Shown: piece after piece, positions 61,632 to 64,000 of the stretch | Layout: each line of letters begins with the position of its first letter | Numbering within the stretch: position 1 is the first letter of the stretch | Source of the DNA: Yersinia proxima | Lineage (GTDB): Bacteria > Pseudomonadota > Gammaproteobacteria > Enterobacterales > Enterobacteriaceae | Length of the DNA stretch: 64,000 nucleotides | NCBI RefSeq assembly: GCF_902170785.1 | Contig: NZ_CABHYG010000004.1 | Location: forward strand, 62,001 to 126,000 | Direction of reading: 5' to 3' | Program-made: the position numbers and the translations under genes | Notes under the pieces: generated by a model | Databases searched by the model: none | What the model was told of the DNA's origin: nothing | What the model saw: only the letters and a program-made list of their open reading frames with translations

Positions 61632-63767
61632 GTGCTCACTTTCGTCACTGGTTTACGTCGTTATATCTACAATAGCAGCCTGCTTTATCATGTTCGTATA
61701 TTTATCGCGTTGGTAGGTGTAACGGCGGTTCCATGGTGGATTGACCAACCTAAATTGACAATCCCTTTGACACTGGGAGTTGTAGCCGCAGCACTAACAG
61801 ACCTTGATGACCGCCTGGCTGGGCGGTTACGCAACTTATTCATTACACTGATATGTTTTTTTGTCGCATCAGCTTCTATTGAACTGTTATTTCCTTATCC
61901 TTGGCTTTTTGCCCTTGGTCTAACCTTTTCAACCTGTGGCTTTATTCTGCTCGGTGCATTAGGCCAACGTTATGCCACTATCGCCTTTGGCGCATTATTA
62001 ATTGCCATCTACACCATGTTAGGTACATCTATGTACCATATTTGGTATCAGCAACCCCTGTTACTGATTCTCGGTGCCGTTTGGTATAATGTTCTGACCC
62101 TTTGTGGGCACCTTATTTTCCCTATCCGCCCTTTGCAGGATAATCTGGCCCGCTGCTACCAACATCTGGCCCAATATCTTGAAGCAAAAGCCAATTTATT
62201 TGATCCCGACATAGAATCAGATGTAAATCAACCGCTTATAGACGTTGCAATGGCTAACGGTACATTAGTCTCTACATTGAACCAAGCCAAAACCTCACTT
62301 GTTACACGGTTGAAAGGTGATCGTGGTCAGCGCGAAACCCGGCGCACCCTCCACTATTATTTTGTCGCGCAAGATATTCATGAGCGCGCCAGTTCATCAC
62401 ATGTTCAATATCAGGTATTGCGAGAAAAATTCCGCTACAGCGACGTATTGTTCCGCTTTCAACGTTTACTGAGCATGCAGGCTCGCGCCTGTAGGCAACT
62501 CTCTCAATCCATTCTGATGAGACAGAAATACCAGCACGACCCGCGTTTCGAACGAGCATTCACATTTTTAGATGCTGCATTGGCTCGGGAATTAGCACAA
62601 AATGAGAATGTACCGCAAGTCAAGGCACTGTCTCATCTCCTCAAAAACCTTAGAGCTATTGATGCTCAACTGGCTGGCATTGAATCAGAACAAGTATTAG
62701 CTGAAGGCCCACAGCCTGAAAGTCGCTTATCCGACGACCGCCTCACTGGATGGAGTGATATCAAGTTACGCATCAGCCGTCATTTAACCCCTCAATCAGC
62801 GCTCTTCCGTCATGCTGTGCGCATGTCCGTTGTGCTTTGCGTGGGTTATGCGTTTATTCAACTTACCGGCATGCGCCATGGTTATTGGATCTTATTGACC
62901 AGCCTTTTTGTCTGCCAGCCCAACTACAATGCAACAAAGCGTCGTCTGGCATTACGTATCATTGGCACCTTGGCTGGTATCCTTATCGGACTACCCATCC
63001 TGTATTTCGTGCCTTCCATTGAGGGCCAGTTAATCCTGATAGTCATTACTGGCGTACTATTTTTTGCTTTCCGCAATGTTCAGTATGCTCACGCGACAAT
63101 GTTCATTACTTTGTTGGTTTTATTATGTTTTAACTTGCTCGGGGAAGGATTTGAAGTTGCCGCGCCGCGGGTGTTTGACACGCTGCTGGGTTGCGCTATT
63201 GCCTGGGTCGCGGTGAGCTTTATCTGGCCTGATTGGAAATTCCGCCAACTTCCTGCCGTGGTTCACAAAACACTTAATGCGAACTGCCGTTATCTGGATG
63301 CTATTTTAGTGCAATATTATCAAGGTAAAGATAATAGCTTGCCATACCGTATTGCCCGGCGTGATGCACATAATTGCGATGCTGAATTGGCCTCTGTTAT
63401 TTCAAATATGTCAGCGGAGCCGAAGAACGACAAAGCAACACAGGAGGCGGCATTTCGCTTACTTTGCCTCAACCACACCATGCTGAGTTATATTTCTGCA
63501 TTAGGTGCTCACCGCGAAAAACTGACCAATACAGCCACGCTGAATTTACTCGACGATACTATTTGTTATGTTGAAGGTGCTCTTGAGCAAGGACAACCCG
63601 ATAGTACAAAAATGGCACAAGTATTAGCGAGCTTATTAACCCGGCTACAGAGCTGTAATCCTGAGCCGGAGAGCAAAGATCAATTGGTTTTACAACAGAT
63701 TGGCTTATTGCTCGAATTATTACCTGAGTTGAGTGAACTGAATAAACGCATTCGCCAGACTGGCTAA
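61632..63767 (+). CDS. yccS: YccS, FUSC-family inner-membrane transporter
   Basis: This 711-residue protein (E. coli 717) of the aromatic acid exporter/FUSC type has two membrane blocks of about six spans each (about residues 15-160 and 395-530), separated by a cytoplasmic helical region. A C-terminal soluble domain (LPAVVHKTLNANCRYLDAIL) follows. The start is GTG at 61632 (MLTFVTGLRRYIYNS). The substrate is unknown. It lies between yccF and sxy. Confidence 0.92.
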   Translation: MLTFVTGLRRYIYNSSLLYHVRIFIALVGVTAVPWWIDQPKLTIPLTLGVVAAALTDLDDRLAGRLRNLFITLICFFVASASIELLFPYPWLFALGLTFSTCGFILLGALGQRYATIAFGALLIAIYTMLGTSMYHIWYQQPLLLILGAVWYNVLTLCGHLIFPIRPLQDNLARCYQHLAQYLEAKANLFDPDIESDVNQPLIDVAMANGTLVSTLNQAKTSLVTRLKGDRGQRETRRTLHYYFVAQDIHERASSSHVQYQVLREKFRYSDVLFRFQRLLSMQARACRQLSQSILMRQKYQHDPRFERAFTFLDAALARELAQNENVPQVKALSHLLKNLRAIDAQLAGIESEQVLAEGPQPESRLSDDRLTGWSDIKLRISRHLTPQSALFRHAVRMSVVLCVGYAFIQLTGMRHGYWILLTSLFVCQPNYNATKRRLALRIIGTLAGILIGLPILYFVPSIEGQLILIVITGVLFFAFRNVQYAHATMFITLLVLLCFNLLGEGFEVAAPRVFDTLLGCAIAWVAVSFIWPDWKFRQLPAVVHKTLNANCRYLDAILVQYYQGKDNSLPYRIARRDAHNCDAELASVISNMSAEPKNDKATQEAAFRLLCLNHTMLSYISALGAHREKLTNTATLNLLDDTICYVEGALEQGQPDSTKMAQVLASLLTRLQSCNPEPESKDQLVLQQIGLLLELLPELSELNKRIRQTG

Positions 63768-63803
63768 TGAAGTCCAGGGCCAGTTTCCATTAATGGCCCT
63801 GCT

Positions 63804-64000
63804 CTAGATTGTTTCATATTGCGCGACATCCGCCGACCGAATGTGTATTTCAAACCATTCAATCAGCTCGCTCCGCATCATTAGCGGCAACACTGCACAG
63901 TGATGGCCACTGATCGCCCCCGCAAGTGCCAATAATACATTGACGCCTAATGTGCGCCTTAATGCGCGTAGCTTCAGATAACAACGCTTAGCTCCCTCAA
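63804..64000 (-). CDS. sxy: Sxy/TfoX competence regulator, C-terminal part
   Basis: The minus strand is open from the window edge to a TAG at 63804-63806, giving the last 65 codons. The product includes LKLRALRRTLGVNVLLALAG and AISGHHCAV, the C-terminal TfoX domain. Sxy co-activates CRP-S competence promoters. The neighbour yccS on one side is as in E. coli, where sulA follows. The N-terminal part lies outside the window. A GGCCA/TGGCC stem (63781-63800) lies in the 36-bp gap to yccS. Confidence 0.88.
   Translation of the reverse strand, partial: EGAKRCYLKLRALRRTLGVNVLLALAGAISGHHCAVLPLMMRSELIEWFEIHIRSADVAQYETI

Overview
This window is a piece of an enterobacterial chromosome, almost certainly Yersinia and most like the Y. 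enterocolitica group. The evidence is the near-verbatim YenI/YenR quorum-sensing pair, five ERIC elements of Yersinia type (four of about 127 bp and one expanded to 201 bp), and gene order that follows E. coli K-12 in long blocks broken by inserted genes. Protein identifications rest on recognising family sequence and motifs; no database search was run.

Left block (1-21.5 kb). The order is mltG(partial)-pabC-fabF-acpP-fabG-fabD-fabH-plsX-rpmF-yceD on the minus strand, then yceF, rluC and rne, then an ABM-domain gene, pyrC, dinI (with a LexA box), bssS, solA, a RcsA/BglJ-like regulator, a 37-codon yceO homologue, tqsA and trhO. This is the E. coli fatty-acid/rne/pyrC neighbourhood without the flagellar cluster that lies between rne and pyrC there. 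The fab cluster supplies fatty-acid and phospholipid synthesis. rne keeps its long autoregulatory 5' leader.

Middle block (21.5-45 kb). A complete tetrathionate respiration locus (ttrBCA divergent from ttrSR) sits between trhO and lpxL, which are neighbours in E. coli. It is followed by lpxL, a DoxX protein behind a Fur-box-like site, mdtG, a POT peptide transporter, a VOC protein, yceK, and the osmoregulated periplasmic glucan genes opgH-opgG with divergent opgC. After these come a small unknown protein, the cvrA K+/H+ antiporter and an EamA exporter.

Accessory block (45-53 kb). Convergent, overlapping yenI and yenR encode the AHL synthase and its receptor. They are followed by a 0.9-kb non-coding stretch with two tandem lux-box-like dyads, a promoter-like -10, and a strong terminator that follows no gene. 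This is the best candidate for an unannotated regulatory RNA (YenS-like). Next is a complete glucuronide operon, uidR-uidA-uidB-uidC, with a UxuR/ExuR-type operator at the uidA promoter.

Right block (53-64 kb). The order is serT tRNA, tusE, yccX, a DUF1622 protein plus a small partner, rlmI, hspQ, yccU, yccT, mgsA, helD, yccF, yccS and the C-terminal part of sxy/tfoX. This again follows E. coli.

The clearest unusual signals are: (i) three ERIC elements whose right ends place an ATG in frame with the downstream gene; (ii) the yenR-uidR intergenic region; (iii) an unnamed dispersed repeat present in a long and a short form; and (iv) a Fur-like site separated from its likely target by an ERIC.
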